From the NCBI RefSeq assembly GCF_026151205.1, contig NC_087079.1:9786635-9850634 (forward strand): a stretch of 64,000 nt of DNA, written 5' to 3'. The translations under genes were made by a program, and so were the position numbers. This DNA is from Bolinopsis microptera (Eukaryota; Ctenophora; Tentaculata; Lobata; Bolinopsidae). The notes below the pieces were generated by a model. The model was not told the origin of the DNA. It searched no databases and worked only from the letters and a program-made list of their open reading frames with translations. Below, in pieces: positions 47,828-60,797 of the stretch (position 1 is the stretch's first letter; every line of letters starts with the position of its first letter).

Positions 47828-49446
47828 ACATGAACAGTGTTTGTCTCAGACTTGTGGTTCGTATGAGCGTAAATAACATTTGGGACTATGTATGGTGAGA
47901 CCTCATATTTTTATTTACTACTATCTTACTATGGGAACATGGGAAGTCTCACAAAACTGCATGGTTTTCGAAATTTTCCTTGACAATTTTGTCTTATAAA
48001 GATATAACTCTTTCCGATCCAGTTAACATCAACTAAAAACTACTCGCTTATTATTGCTTAACGTCTGGCCAGTGGGATCATGTAATCGCATTTATCCTAC
48101 TACAGCCCTAAAATAATAAAAAAGTCTTGATCTTGATACTTTGATAAGCTATCGCTATTCGCTAAAGCGTGACACGTCATACTGTCATAGCTCTCGCAAA
48201 AAACGTACGAACCAATCTCGTACATGCCACGTGGTAGATGGAATGCGTATAAAAGAGGAAAATCAAACACCTTATTGCACATTTGCAGTTGAGTTTTCAA
48301 TTAGTGGACGACCTGAAAGAAGAAGAGAATGAATCTTTCCGCAAAGTAAGTTTCATTATTATTACTATTAGGGTCAGGGCGACCATTTTATGAATCGTTG
48401 AATTAATTAAATCGTTAAATGCTTTCATTACAGGTAGAATTTTCATTTAACAATGATTTACTGCAATTTTAGACCATTTTTAAGCATTGGACTAAAACAA
48501 ATGTTTGAGGTTGCTCATGGCTCATGGCTGACAGTAGTACAATACGCTTGCCTGAATGAACACGTTGGGGCCCACGTAGGTATGAACTATGATAAAATAT
48601 AAACCTTTAATATAAAAGAAATATCAGTATATTCTTATATTAGCACTAATAAATTAAACAATATCCTGGACTCTGGAGCCCTCACCCCTCATACTCACTT
48701 GAAAACAAAAACAAATATTTCCCGATAGATGACATCCTGCTACGCAAAGCCGTGCAACCCAAAGCCGTGCAACCCAAAGCTATGCAACCCAAAGCTATGC
48801 AACCCAAAGCTGTGCCACCCAAAGCAGAAAGCTGTATAGTCCAAAGCTGTGCAACCCAAAGCTGTGCAGTACAAAGCTCCGAAGAAAGCTTTGTTTGAAC
48901 CCTTCAAATCTGGAGAGGCAAGATTTTAGGAAGCCTTTAAATAAACATTTTTGAAGCAGAATATAAGAAAATAAGAAGTTCATAATCATTTAATAAGGAC
49001 GGAACAGTTTTAGGAGCTGGTTTTATAGCTTGTTTTCTGGATACTTTTAAATACGATGAATTTATTGTCAGACGTTTCCCGATCCATCATCTCATCGATA
49101 ATTTTAAGATACAATTAAATGTTTTTACTTGATTATGATTGATCAAAATAGTATGCAATTTATTGAACAAAATTATTTTTGCAGACCGTTGCTCTCTTAA
49201 AAATGATTATACACCATAATGTTTGATAACAGCGAGAACGATTCATTTAATTTTAATCACTTGCAAGCATTTTCACAAGCAGAATCCCGAAAAAACTGTG
49301 CCAGCAACTTGACAAAATTCCAAAATGTCCACAAATTTAATTTATTTCTCTTTAAGTAGATACTGAACATTAAAATAAATTATTAAATGTACCATCAAAA
49401 TCATCCTCAGACCTCCAGAAATCAACCTTCATATCAAATTTAGAAA
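47828..49446. other. Convergent intergenic region
   Basis: 3' UTRs of the amine oxidase (+) and the second K+ channel (-) and AT-rich DNA. The only structured part is the 15-bp repeat at 48742-48885. Minor open stretches around 48100-48340 show nothing recognisable. Confidence 0.5.
48742..48885. repeat. 15-bp tandem repeat, about 9 copies
   Basis: Units of AAAGCTGTGCAACCC with variants (GCCGTG, GCTATG), interrupted near 48822-48840. Confidence 0.9.
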
Positions 49447-51576
49447 TCAAGAAACTAGATTCACACTGTTCTCTACCGTCTTAATTCCCGGTATTGATCT
49501 CCTACGTTGTGATAAAAACCCGTAAGCTACACCACTATACTCGGGGTACATTCCTTCAAAGTTCTCGTGACAGCCATCATCAATCGTAGTGTATCTGCCA
49601 ACTTTTGGCCTTCTTATTTTCATGAATCGATTAAAGTTGGTAATAATGATAGGAAAAGGCAGGGAAATAACAAGAATACCAGTCAAAGCACAGAGTGACC
49701 CCACCAGTTTCCCAAGTGGAGTTTTAGGAACATAATCCCCGTAACCCACAGTAGACATGGTGACAATACTCCACCAGAATCCCGCCACAACACTGTCAAA
49801 CTTGTTGGGAGTGTCATTAGTGCACTGGTCACCACACCCGTGTTCGTCGCATACATCCGCACACCCCTCTGTGAAGAACATCAAGCTGCTGTAAAGTGCT
49901 ACAAATGTTATCAGAGTCATGGTGAGGATGAGGAGCTCCCCCGCGCTTTGTTTAAGAGCGTATCCCAACGCAAACAGTCCTTGGAAGTAACGGGATATTT
50001 TGAAGATACGGACAATTCTGAGAGCTCTGAAGAGACGAAGAACCATGATGAAGGGCGGGTTGAGATGGTGAGCCATGAGTTCTAAGTAGAAAGGTATCAC
50101 TGCCAGAAGGTCGAACCAGTTGAGGATGGACTTTACGAACAGAGATTTGTCAGGACAGGTTAGGATTCTCATAACAAAGTCCAGTGTGAACCAAACTATA
50201 CTCACCCGCTCCACGGATAATATCACTATTTTAGCCACTGACACACTGCGGAAATGCCATTATTGTAATTCTTTAGTTTAATGACTATGAGTCATTATTT
50301 ATTATTATATGGTTTCTCCTCGATTTGTCGAAATATTAAAAACTTAGGGAGTTGATTTTGAAAGAGTCTGAGAAGGTTGATACTTGATTTTAGAGCCAAT
50401 ATCAACAAACAAAACTACAAACTTACGTTAATGCGCCCCACAGTGGGTCATCAGGCGACTTGGCTTGTCTGATAGCGGGGAGAGACTCCAAGCACTGACA
50501 AATAACAGCCATGAAGATAACCACCTGGTCAAAGTAGCCCAGAGTGCGTGCAACAGGACCAGACTGAGGCTCGTCAAACAGCTGGAGGGAGATGGAAAGA
50601 ATGTTAGGGTTAGATACGGGGAATGGGAGGTGGTGGAGAATGTGGATACTTGGTATGTGTAAGTTTTAAGTTTGTTGATATCAAACTCTGAATTTGTAAG
50701 GATCTGCTGAATAAAATAATCGTTTATCAGCCCATAAATACAGTTGATATTGCAAACCTGCCACAATTTCCTCTGAAGCGGATGCTTAAAATAATCTAAG
50801 TCTTCAGACGAAGGTTCGTCCTCGTTATGACCCACTAGCCTCTTTATCACATCAGCGTCTATCTTAAAGAACCTCAGTTCCTCAACAAACACATCCGGGT
50901 TAACTGTAGCGGGGAGGCAGATCAACCCCTCAGATTGGTAATAGTAGAGTATGGGTTCAAATGCTGATCTGTTTCTGTCGAAGAAGTATTCTTTTGTCTC
51001 CGGCATATAGAATTCTTCGATCTCTTCTGATCCTGGGAATTATAAGACATACGGGTAAAATCCGATCATTAGATCCAATGATATTGGATTGCACTGTTCT
51101 ATCGGCGCCAATAGGTATGATGCCAAGGACTGCAGGTGATATCGGATTCACAGTATGGTGTCAATGGCGATAAATTATAGTTATCACTGGACTATTTAAA
51201 ACCTACAATGCACCATGCAGATTACATTTATAATCATACCACGATTAATGGTTGAACTCACTTAAGCGTTAATAAATGTTTTCTTAACACAAAAAAGCTG
51301 AAAAGTACAAGTAAAAACCAAAAAAAAAGAAGTACAAGTAAAAACCAAAAAGACTGTAAAACAAATACCTAACAAAGTCTCCGGATATCTCTGTAGAGTG
51401 GACCTCTTTGTCTGAAATATCTGCCCACCCACATTAATCACAACAATGTCATGAACATTAGTTTTGGAACACTTGCAAACGTGTTCTTCAAAGCAGTTGT
51501 TCCTCCCGTTGAAACAGCCAGCACGATCCGAGGAGTTCATGTGCTCAGAAAGTTTTGGAACTAATGTCACTATCAT
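49447..51576 (-). CDS. Kv (Shaker-type) voltage-gated potassium channel
   Basis: Four exons: 51576-51369, 51032-50758, 50581-50427, 50245-49447, consistent in phase; ~478 residues from the first in-frame ATG. The frame is also open upstream to ~51690, so an earlier start via another exon is possible. T1 domain: DIVVINVGGQIFQTKRSTL, EYFFDRNRSAFEPILYYYQ, EELRFFKIDADVI; it lacks the HxxxxxC..CC zinc motif of Kv2-4, as in Kv1. S1 lies in LGYFDQVVIFMAVICQ, S2 in VWFTLDFVMRIL, S4 is VLRLFRALRIVRIFKISR, filter TVGYGD, S6 LVISLPFPIIITNF with PFP where PVP is usual. Such channels open on depolarisation and repolarise excitable cells. The S5-pore turret holds five Cys (EGCADVCDEHGCGDQC). All key pore and voltage-sensor residues are present. 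Confidence 0.92.
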
Positions 51577-53275
51577 CCGTCCATCTTCGTTTAACAAGGG
51601 TGAGCCATGTAGGTTACTAGCTATACCAGGTTCTAGCAAGTCATTGTCTACTGTGAAGGTATCTTTGTTAGAATGGTATTGAGCTTCTTACATGTCAGTA
51701 AAGGCCGGTATGAGCTAGACGATAAGAGCAGGGATTAAGGAACTGTATAATCATTATCATAATGCACACTCGTCTCGTTTTCACAATGGCAGAGATCACA
51801 CATCGGAGATTCAATACAGGGAACACTCTGATTGCATGTAATGGCTCTGCTGCAGTTGTTACTGTCGACAAAGGGAGCACGGGAAATTGTTGCACCTGTT
51901 CACTATACATCCTTTCATCGATAAACTACATTGCACGTGCAGGCCATTACACTGATTTTAATTCTGTGAACTAATACTATAATTTACAGAAATAAAAATA
52001 TAGCAGACACGTACTATACAAAAAGATTAAAAGCATAGAAGAAGGTGTTACATCATGGAACGACTAACGAGGTATTAAATTCAGGGCTATTTAACTTTAC
52101 AACTTAATTAATTTAAAAGCAGGAAGATGACAGGAAATTGAGCTTACGATGGATTATAAATTTAGCTTAGAAACCACAACAAATACACCCATTTTGGTTT
52201 AATGAAGTCGGATTAATTTTGATCAATCGATTTAAACAGGATGATCACACGATGACAATTATTTCGGCAAATTTCGACGAGTATTCAAGGAAACAAGGTG
52301 CTAATTTTTAAATGATCGAATCAATTAAATTCCTTGATGGATACGTAGATATGCTTGGTGGAATAGTAAATAGACAATCACGCTTGTAAAGTTTGGAATA
52401 GGCTTATGACTATGCTTGAAGTTGTATGGGTAAAGGAGAGAGTTTAATCAAGCCCATACCTCCCAGGTATAGATGATCTTCTTCAGAGAAGAATATAAAT
52501 TCCGTAAATATAAGATAGCAAAGATAAATATTAAATAATGTATTCACTATTCCTCGGTAAGAGATAAATAATTTATTCATCAAAAAATATCAAATAATCT
52601 ATTCATCGATAAATGTTAAATAATATATTCGTCAAAAACAATCAAATAATGATAACGATAAATGATACCGATAAATGTTAAATAATGTATTCATTAAAAA
52701 CAGCAGAGGATCGATTAAGTCAGCACGAACAAACACCTGTGACTATTAATGAAATATTAAACTAATACCCAATCAATCACTGCTTTCTAACAAGAATCAA
52801 ACTGTTCGCTTATATATAGTGTATATTGTACACGAGATTATAACTGGAATCTAATTATCTAGTTAATAGGAATAGCGATTAGCAATTGTGTAACTAAATT
52901 AGATTCGATCTCTGGACATAAATATTTTGTATGAATTTGATAGCATAAGTTAAATATGATGCACCAGATTAATAAATAATTGAATTAATATATAATTCTA
53001 CAATTGTAAGCTTGGGAAGACTTGATAGTCATGTGACGAGAATAGTACAATGATTAAAACTAATTCGCAATAAGTGGACTCTAGAGTTCCGGGAACTAGT
53101 TTCTGTTGCTGAGTAAAAGAACCTTTACCGTCCACAAAACCTTCTATATATAGACTAACAATATTATACTAACAATATTATATATAAACTAACAATATTA
53201 TATAACTTGCATATTAATTGAGGCGTCGTCTGCTTACAGTGCTCAATCAGTAACCCGAGAGCGACATACAAATTG
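51577..53275. other. Upstream/intergenic region of the K+ channel
   Basis: Probably holds the promoter and any 5' exon of the K+ channel (-). 52500-52710 contains an imperfect AT-rich repeat (AAATATTAAATAATGTATTC variants). No gene seen. Confidence 0.45.
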
Positions 53276-53305
53276 AAACGACGGGTTAGGTCAAACCCGT
53301 CGTTT
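53276..53305. other. Perfect 12-bp stem-loop
   Basis: AAACGACGGGTT / AACCCGTCGTTT with loop AGGTCA, four bases before the first copy of the 527-bp duplication. Function unknown. Confidence 0.8.
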
Positions 53306-53309
53306 TCGT

Positions 53310-54345
53310 GTAACTTGTATATTATACATTTTCAATAAAAGTCAAATGAAAAGCTGCACATACATGATTTCACTTTAATTTCCTACATAAAATAATCCGT
53401 CAACATATAGTTGAAAATAAACCGTTCTGGTGCATATTGCTGTAAAGCTGGTCCATGAAGAGTATTGATTAATTTCAAGTACAAATTAATGCAGCAAGCT
53501 AGTCTTATGGAAAACTAGAGGTTGCGAAGGTACAATATGATAAATCGTTAATCGTTATCAGCATCTAAGGAAGGAGATAAAGCTTGTAAAGCCAACTATG
53601 GTATCACGCATCATAACAGAGCAAGGTACCAAGCAAAATGAGGTCGATCGAGATAAAGGTCAACACAAAAGAATTTTATGAGAATATAGCTTTTTATCTT
53701 TACGATTCGGTAAAATAAATGCTATAAAAAACCAAAGCAATTGTAAAGAAAAGTAAATTCAATATTCGTATTATCCTACAAAATCAAGAAGTTTGATTTT
53801 TGATCGTACAATCATATCATTGTGTAACTTGTATATGTAACTTGTATATTATACATTTTCAATAAAAGTCAAATGAAAAGCTGCACATACATGATTTCAC
53901 TTTAATTTCCTACATAAAATAATCCGTCAACATATAGTTGAAAATAAACCGTTCTGGTGCATATTGCTGTAAAGCTGGTCCATGAAGAGTATTGATTAAT
54001 TTCAAGTACAAATTAATGCAGCAAGTTAGTCTTATGGAAAACTAGAGGTTGCGAAGGTACAATATGATAAATCGTTAATCGTTATCAGCATCAAAGGAAG
54101 GAGATAAAGCTTGTAAAGCCAACTATGGTATCACGCATCATAACAGAGCAAGGTACCAAGCAAAATGAGGTCGATCGAGATAAAGGTCAACACAAAAGAA
54201 TTTTATGAGAATATAGCTTTTTATCTTTACGATTCGGTAAAATAAATGCTATAAAAAACCAAAGCAATTGTAAAGAAAAGTAAATTCAATATTCGTATTA
54301 TCCTACAAAATCAAGAAGTTTGATTTTTGATCGTACAATCATATC
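53310..54345. repeat. 527-bp tandem duplication, >99% identical
   Basis: 53310-53818 is repeated at 53837-54345 with a few substitutions (AGCTAGTC/AGTTAGTC, CATCTAAGG/CATCAAAGG). A short partial copy (GTAACTTGTATAT) lies at the junction, 53824-53836. No coding content. Confidence 0.93.
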
Positions 54346-57300
54346 ACATTCACTGCAATTTTCGCACGGAAATGCATGAGGTTACTATCAGTGCATGGTA
54401 GATAGTTTCTCCTTAATTTCTACGGCCTCAATTACGTACTAACTTCATCAGTAGTTAAATCAAAGGTTTAAGCTTTATACTTTGCTTTAATATTATTTGC
54501 ATTTGATTTTACTTGGAGAAAAGCCAGGTTCAACTTGGTTATAACTATAATAGATTCCTAGAAGCATCAAAGTTTGGTAACAGTAGTATTCTTATTGGCA
54601 ACTTGAACTAAATAAACGGGACTTATAAATGCAAATCAAACAATTTACAAGCATGATTATGACCATTTTGTTATTATGAACAGTCAGGTAGTCTTGAGGT
54701 ACAGTCTCATTGTAGCAATTTTTGAAAGCATATTCCCATGATCTTCGAGCACAGAAAGGTTCAACTAGAGACAAATTATAAGGTATTTCGTCTCATGTGT
54801 ATAGAAATTTTGCTTAGACAAGCATATAACCGAGATTGGACATCGACGATTTTAAGATTGGACAAATTTACACAAATCGGAAACTGTATTACCAACTATA
54901 TTACGAATTACCAACTATATTAGACTGACGACAGTAAAGATTTAGATAGCACACTGTGGAGATCGCTGTGCTGTTGAGATAGCGAAAAAACGCATGTTGT
55001 TTTTGTTTGAATATTTGAAGAATATTGACTCAATTTCGGTTTAATGTTGGTCACATCTAGAACCGACATAACAGTACTCTTAGTTGCAACGCGGTTTGAT
55101 ACTTGAGAAAGAGAAATTTAAACAGAAAGTTGAAACCGTCTTTTAAACTTTTAAAGCGGTGCACCTATTCACTGAATGTTTGACAGAGGGCATACATACT
55201 GATTTCTAAACCTTTCTACGGTCGAATAAAATTAGCTCGATGCCCTCTCAAATGTGTTTTATAAAGGGATTCTGTTTGATAAACTGATAAAAGAGTATCT
55301 GTTACAAACGGACCAGTTCTCTGAGATCAAAGCTTTGAGCCTTGGTCAACTCATCAAATAAGTCAGAAAATTATACATATTGCATATTGATCTTTGAATA
55401 TTCTTTTGACTGCTCGAATACTTCTTACTGCTTGAAATCATCTCAAATATATTTTAGATATTCGAAATGAGCACAATCGTTAAAATGTGGTCCAATTTTC
55501 CTCGTGTTTTATATGCAAATTCTTTACAATAACTTAAACATGAGTAAGGGAATCAGGAGGCTCAAAAATGGCTTGATAGGGGGGTCTAACTCCAAGAGAG
55601 CTCCTGTATTATAATTGTACGGTCCACTGGTTGAGTTAGGCTATGTGCCAATACTCCAATATAACAAAGAGGCTAGTATATAACAAACGGTTTAGCCTCT
55701 TTACATTGAGAAGCTAGTCGACAAAATACTAATGCAATGAAAAGCTTACATTGATTCCAACGTCCATGAATCTGCAAAATGGATCAGAATGTAGAGAAAG
55801 CGGGCCAAACAAGCAATTTAGGAGATGATGTCCTTAGCTTTGAAGCAAAAACTTAGGAGTTAGGACAAAGAGTGACGACAATGATTACGTCACCGATATC
55901 GCAAGGTGTCTGTACTGGCCAGCTAACGGCGGCTGTTCCAGTTCAGGCTATATCTGTATAATTATATCTAGCTATATCTCGTTTAATGATTATAATGCCA
56001 TCATTTTAATTATTTTTTCTAGTTCAAGCTGAATCCAACGGATGTTCAAGAAAGTTAAACTTTAAGGATTCATTACCCGAACAGACAATTCAAGCGTACT
56101 CAAAACAGATAGTTTGAGATAGTTTGAAGATAATCTTAACGATTAAATGATGTAATACCATTTTTTGCCGTCTGGAGGTGTGTTTGGTGTTTAGATGTTC
56201 AATGCTCTATAACTATAGAAAACGGGACTTTCTATTTTCCAGTTTCCAATAATAAACACCTTTTAAACCAAAAAGGCCAACCTTTTCTTCATTGAAAGTG
56301 ATATTTTATGAGATCAAAATTCAAAACACAAGATACTATTTTCGTCAAAGTTTCCCTTGTTAGTATGCATTCAATTAATTATATGTGTGTATTAAAGTCG
56401 ACAAAGATCAGATTTATGACAGCAGTGAGACCATGACAAATACAAAAGTGGTCACTGATCATAGTACCTGAAACAAAACAAAGCCTGAATCGAAAATTAA
56501 AATTTAGTATACAACTGAATAAAAAACGTAAAACATCAGCCCAATCTCATATAAACAATATTGACATAAATGATTGTTACTGGATCAAACATACAGTAAT
56601 AACATATTCTCTCAGAGCCGCGATGATGAATAACACATTCTTTGGAAGCGTCAATTTGTAACGGCCATAGAGTTGGCGAGTTATCAGTATTTTTAATGAC
56701 CGAATCACGTGACCTTCGTGATGCATATTAACTCAGCTGCTGACTCCGTGTTCTGATTGTTGGCTTCCTTAATATTATATTTTAAACAAACAAAGTCTTG
56801 GGGACCAGCGGCTCATCGACTACAGGACACTTGTGCATGTCATTATGGTAAATAGGTTAATAATAGGCGTTTATTCGGAAGGAGTAATAATAAGATAACC
56901 GATTATCATCAAGTTAAAACTTATGCGGAAGTTCGACGGAATAAATGAAGTAACTCGTTTCATTTGAACTCGGCTAAGCAGGAAAGCTATGACCAAGTGA
57001 TGCACCAAAGTATACCTTCTTCAGCTTCACTTGGAAAATTGGACAGTACAACCATGATGAAATGATGATGAAAGCAAGCTTCTAAATTCGGGATAGCCTG
57101 TGGCAGGCAACGCCCGATTCTAATGCTTCTACAGAACTACACAAGTGCAAGTAAGTAGGTAAATATTTCATGCTAGGCATGTGGCACCCATTACGGTAAC
57201 CATCCATTGAGTTTTTGCTTTTTCGCTGTACTATATTGCACAGCTCTCCAGTACAACCAGTACAAGTTTATGCATTTCCTTTTGGGAGTTTTCACAAAAT

Positions 57301-57804
57301 GACGTAACGTCGATTTATAAATTTTTGGGTTCATACGGAAAAACATGCTACTAGCTATATACCTGTGGCTTTTCTAAAGGCACACTTTAGACCAATAAGT
57401 CGATAACTGAAGTCAACGAAGTTAAACCTAAGAAAAGTTACCGAAACCGAAAGATGGTTGAATGGTCGGGATGATTACTAATAGTAATTATAATGAACTG
57501 AAATTAATATGAGATCGAGCTGAGATCGGCTTTCTTAACTAGAACCTTAGACCTCTTGACCACTGACAGCTACCGGAATTTATAATTTTACTGTTCCTAT
57601 CAGAAATTGTTCTACAGTTGCATTGTTCAGAAATTTAAATACGAAAAATGGTACTTTTCTCGGACAAGGTACGGCGATTTGTCGTTCAATACTTTCTGTC
57701 CGTTCAATATTTATGTTGATAACACTAGGTTTAAAGGCCTCACAATCACATACAACCTTTCTGACGTAGAGATATGAAATGGTGGTTGACTATCGTACGC
57801 CAAC
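54346..57804. other. Long intergenic stretch, nothing recognised
   Basis: AT-rich with frequent stops in all frames. A minus-strand open stretch at 54592-54774 has weakly protein-like sequence but no start, domain or splice context that I can support. Confidence 0.45.
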
Positions 57805-57895
57805 GTAACCGCTAGCACTGAAATGAAATGAAATGAGGTGTTTGGATCCCGCTTTGATGATTAACAATTCATATTCACGAAGAAGGTGGCTGTGT
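57805..57895 (-). mobile_element. LINE 3' end with pentamer tail, minus strand
   Basis: Read on the minus strand: CCACCTTCTTCGTG...GTTAATCATCAAAGCGGGATC...ACCTCATTTCATTTCATTTC. It matches the 3' end at 43620-43695. Sequence to the right (57896-58551) may be decayed element but has no clear motif. Confidence 0.6.
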
Positions 57896-58716
57896 CTGTA
57901 AGGTGTGAAAAAGTTGCATAGCACAAATATTTCCTTTGTTTTCAACCACACAGAGCATCATAAGTTGATTAATAACCGTCCAAACTTTCAAATTCTGACC
58001 AAAATTTGTGGATTGCATGGTCAACTGTTCTCGTTTTCAAAACTAGCAAACTGTAAACCTCCTGGTAAGAATTCTTATTATCCAGCATCTACAAATTACA
58101 AAAGATAGAACTTCATGATTGAGTCTGTGAAGCGATTAATAGAAGCGGTAATTGTACTGTATACACTATACGGCAACCATAAACTATTAAGTCCAGCGCA
58201 ACCAGTAGTAATCACAGAATCCCAGTTCTTGCAACAAATCCAGATTGTGGTGAAATACAATGCAGAGAACAAACGATGTTACTATTACTAATAGAATACA
58301 ACCCAGTGCCACGCACGGCTTGGTCTGTAAAGCTCCAATTAATAAGAAGATATACTTCAGATAGATTACCAAACTCGTTAAAAGTCTTTGTGAATGCTTT
58401 GAATTCCATTTCCTGGAAGCAAACCATTACCAAGTTGTATCTTCACGATTGTCTAATAGCTTTGTTTAGAAACCGGATGTACGAAACATGTGATGCAGTT
58501 AATTGCACAAAGTGTGATTCAAGGAAAACCTCACGTTTTAATGCGAGATAGATGAGCAGTTAAAATGTTTTTCTGCTTCAAACATATCTGTTAACTGGTG
58601 GGGAGACGTATCATTGTTTTGAAACACGGTATTGATTAACCGATCAGCTTCCAGCATTTACACAAAAGTTAAAACTCCGAACCATCGCACGCGTCAAAAG
58701 ATACTCTTAGCTTCTA

Positions 58717-59514
58717 CTACCTCATTGGACCTTATTTGACCGCGGACATTAAATGAACGGAAATAATTATGAACGGACATTAAAATAAACGCTCAAAGGC
58801 ATTCAAAACCATCAAAAATCCAAATTTGTTCATATTTTTTTGCGTTTTTAAATTTTAGCAGATAATTTGTAAATTAATTTTTCATACAATGAGCAAGAAA
58901 GGCAATCGTTAAGCAGTAAAAAATGTCAAAATATCTGTCGATCAGTGTCTATGATTATGAAAGTTGTGTAAAAACAACAGATACGAAATATTACCAGATT
59001 TGATGATAATATCACAGGTCATCTTCCTCAAATGGGTTATCGTGCAAATTCCCTGCTTAAAGCATCATATCAGTAATACCTGCTTTTTGAAAACAATTTT
59101 TTATTTGACCACCTCGGTCCTGCATTTCAGTGTAATTGTAAACTTTTACAAGATGTGGAGGCAAATAATAACTCCGAAGAAGTGAACGAGGAATCCGAAA
59201 ATCAAGAAAGTGATCATGCCATAATGTGATACTTAGAATATTTAAAATTAAATTGTATAATAACTCGTTTTTCATTGGTCCAATGATATATAGTTTAGTC
59301 TGAATCCGATGATAGAAATTACAATTGACTGAAACTAAAAAGTTGTCATTTCCTAAACATGAGTTCGCAGTGGAATAATTTTGGAAAAAATCTCAACGGA
59401 CTTTAACTTGAACGGACCTTAAACGGACGGACTTTATTTGAACGGGCATTAAGATGAACGCTAGGACCTCCAGCGTTTAATTAATGTCCGTTCAATTCAG
59501 GTCCGATAAGGTAG
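58717..59514. mobile_element. ~800-bp MITE with inverted ends
   Basis: Left end CTACCTCATTGGACCTTATT and right end (reverse complement) CTACCTTATCGGACCTGAAT share the continuation ..GCGGACATTAA/..ACGGACATTAA. Subterminal repeats of GAACGGACATTAA occur on both sides. No target duplication is evident and no coding capacity is seen, so the class is open. Confidence 0.6.
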
Positions 59515-59547
59515 TTAACCGAATAACAAAATTGTTAGAGCAAGGAT

Positions 59548-60797
59548 TACTAGCCGATAAACACTGAGGTGAAAGGATTGCTAGCCGATAAACACTGAGG
59601 TGAAAGGATTGCTAGCCGATAAACACTGAGGTGAAAGGATTAGTAGCCGATAAACACTGAGGTGAAAGGATTGCTAGCCAATAAACACTGAGGCGAAAGG
59701 ATTGCTAGCCAATAAACACTGAGGCGAAAGGTTTGCTAGCCCACAAACACTGAGGTGAAAGGATTGCTAGCTCATAAAAACTGAGGTGAAAGGATTGCTA
59801 GCCGATAAACACTGAAGTGAAAGGATTGCTAGCCAATAAACACTGAGGTGAAAGGATTGCTAGCCCATAAACACTGAGGTGAAAGGATTGCTAGCCAATA
59901 AACACTGAGGCGAAAGGATTGCTAGCCAATAAACACTGAGGCGAAAGGATTGCTAGCCCACAAACACTGAGGTGAAAGGATTGCTAGCTCATAAAAACTG
60001 AGGTGAAAGGATTGCTAGCCGATAAACACTGAAGTGAAAGGATTGCTAGCCAATAAACACTGAGGTGAAAGGATTGCTAGCTCATAAAAACTGAGGTGAA
60101 AGGATTGCTAGCCGATAAACACTGAGGTGAAAGGATTGCTAGCCGATAAACACTGAGGTGAAAGGATTGCTAGCCCATAAACACTAAGGTGAAAAGATTG
60201 CTAGCCGATAAACACTGAGGTGAAAGGATTGCTAGCCGATAAACACTGAGGTGAAAGGATTGCTACCCGATTAACACTGAGGTGAAAGGATTGATAGCCG
60301 ATAAACACTGAGGTGAAAGGATTGCTAGCCGATAAACACTGAGGTGAAAGGATTGCTAGCCGATAAACACTGAGGTGAAAGGTTTGCTGGCCAATAAACA
60401 CTGAGGTGAAAGGATTGCTAGCAGACACTGGGGTGAAAGGATTGCTAGCCCATAAACACTAAGGTGAAAAGATTGCTAGCCGATAAACACTGAGGTGAAA
60501 GGATTGCTAGCCCATAAACACTAAGGTGAAAAGATTGCTAGCCGATAAACACTGAGGTGAAAGGATTGCTAGCCGATAAACACTGAGGTGAAAGGATTGC
60601 TACCCGATTAACACTGAGGTGAAAGGATTGATAGCCGATAAACACTGAGGTGAAAGGATTGCTAGCCGATAAACACTGAGGTGAAAGGATTGCTAGCCGA
60701 TAAACACTGAGGTGAAAGGTTTGCTGGCCAATAAACACTGAGGTGAAAGGATTGCTAGCAGACACTGGGGTAAAAGGATTGCTAGCCCATAAAATCA
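59548..60797. repeat. 31-bp minisatellite, about 40 copies, with higher-order duplications
   Basis: Units GATTGCTAGCCGATAAACAC plus TGAGGTGAAAG with point variants (CCCATAAAC, CTCATAAAA, TGAGGCG). Blocks of variants recur: about 60165-60440 is repeated at about 60510-60797, and 59690-59800 resembles 59890-60000. Minus-strand open frames here are repeat artefacts. Confidence 0.95.

Noticed and set aside
54592-54774. Minus-strand frame with hydrophobic segment
   Set aside because: Short, isolated, no start or splice signals in agreement.
59548-60797. CRISPR-like array
   Set aside because: Repeats are contiguous units with no unique spacers, in a eukaryotic genome; it is a minisatellite.
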